Positions 4,926-5,151 of a DNA stretch of 5,151 nt are shown here, in pieces. Below the pieces are notes generated by a model. It saw only the letters and a program-made list of their open reading frames with translations. It was not told where the DNA came from and did not search any database. The DNA is taken from the NCBI GenBank assembly GCA_027016915.1, contig JALURJ010000116.1, positions 1 to 5,151 of the forward strand, written 5' to 3'. The DNA is from Desulfurococcales archaeon. GTDB lineage: Archaea; Thermoproteota; Thermoprotei_A; Sulfolobales; WAQK01. Each line of letters begins with the position of its first letter. Position 1 is the stretch's first letter. Position numbers and translations under genes: made by a program.

Positions 4926-5151
4926 ATGGTGGGCCTACTAGAGTACTTCAAGAAGAACCCTGAGACCAAGGTAGTGATATTCGCCGGCAAGGGAGGCCTA
5001 GGCAAGACGACTTGCAGCGCAGCTCTCTCATACTACATGGCCAGGGTCGAGAAGAGGAGAGTACTCTGCTTCAGCACAGACCCCCAGGCCAGCCTGAGCG
5101 ACATATTTGAGAGAGACCTGTTCGGGAAGGGCGAGGTCGAGCTAATTCCCA
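4926..5151 (+). CDS. ArsA/Get3 (TRC40)-type ATPase, N-terminal part, cut by the right window edge
   Basis: The first 75 residues of a P-loop ATPase of the SIMIBI class. Residues 21-29 (GKGGLGKTT) form the deviant Walker A motif with the signature lysine K22. Residues 50-61 (STDPQASLSDIF) match the switch I block of ArsA/Get3, usually STDPAHSLSD; D52 aligns with the catalytic aspartate (D57 in yeast Get3), while the usual AH after the proline is QA here. Family members drive tail-anchored protein targeting (Get3) or arsenite export (ArsA), as dimers or tandem fusions in the cytoplasm. With no arsenite permease visible, the arsenic role is not favoured. The missing C-terminal part would hold switch II and the metal-binding or hydrophobic-groove residues needed to decide. 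It is co-transcribed with the 95-aa protein: ATG 4926, SD GGGTGA 4914-4919. Confidence 0.9.
   Translation, partial: MVGLLEYFKKNPETKVVIFAGKGGLGKTTCSAALSYYMARVEKRRVLCFSTDPQASLSDIFERDLFGKGEVELIP

Overview
The window looks like the chromosome of a hyperthermophilic crenarchaeon, most likely Aeropyrum or a close Desulfurococcales relative. Coding regions are GC-rich with many AGG, ATA, CTC and TAC codons, short AT-rich gaps hold archaeal TATA-like boxes, Shine-Dalgarno (SD) sites are purine-rich, and several genes appear to start with TTG or GTG. Frequent TTG starts are known from Aeropyrum pernix. The genus is an inference; no rRNA or marker gene is present.

Layout, left to right. (1) 1-300, minus strand: a doubtful beginning of an ORF (1-65), preceded by a strongly structured RNA candidate (112-285). 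The RNA folds as one long rod closed by a 12-bp perfect helix, with four internal AGTA/GAAA modules typical of bulged-G (loop E, sarcin-ricin) motifs. I do not recognise it as a known RNA family. (2) 300-422: no gene seen; promoter-like A/T stretches for the RNA and an inverted repeat behind the next gene. (3) 423-1730, minus strand: two hypothetical genes, one a probable PD-(D/E)XK-type nuclease-fold protein and one a membrane-anchored protein of unknown function. (4) 1731-1855: divergent promoter region. (5) 1856-2607, plus strand: an overlapping pair, a 160-aa protein of unknown function and a 92-aa small protein. (6) 2608-2779: AT-rich terminator and promoter region. (7) 2780-4504: cstA, a carbon-starvation/peptide-type membrane transporter. 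(8) 4505-4631: terminator, then a promoter whose TATA-like element lies in the loop of a 9-bp inverted repeat. (9) 4632-5151: a 95-aa small protein that is a paralog of the 92-aa protein, followed closely by the start of an ArsA/Get3-type ATPase cut by the window edge.

How the genes may work together: two paralogous small proteins flank cstA. One is coupled to the 160-aa protein, the other to the ArsA/Get3-like ATPase. The simplest reading is a small partner protein used twice, perhaps an adaptor of the ATPase. Whether CstA belongs functionally to this group is open. The item most worth following up is the rod-shaped RNA at 112-285, which may be a stand-alone RNA or the leader of the gene entering the window from the left.
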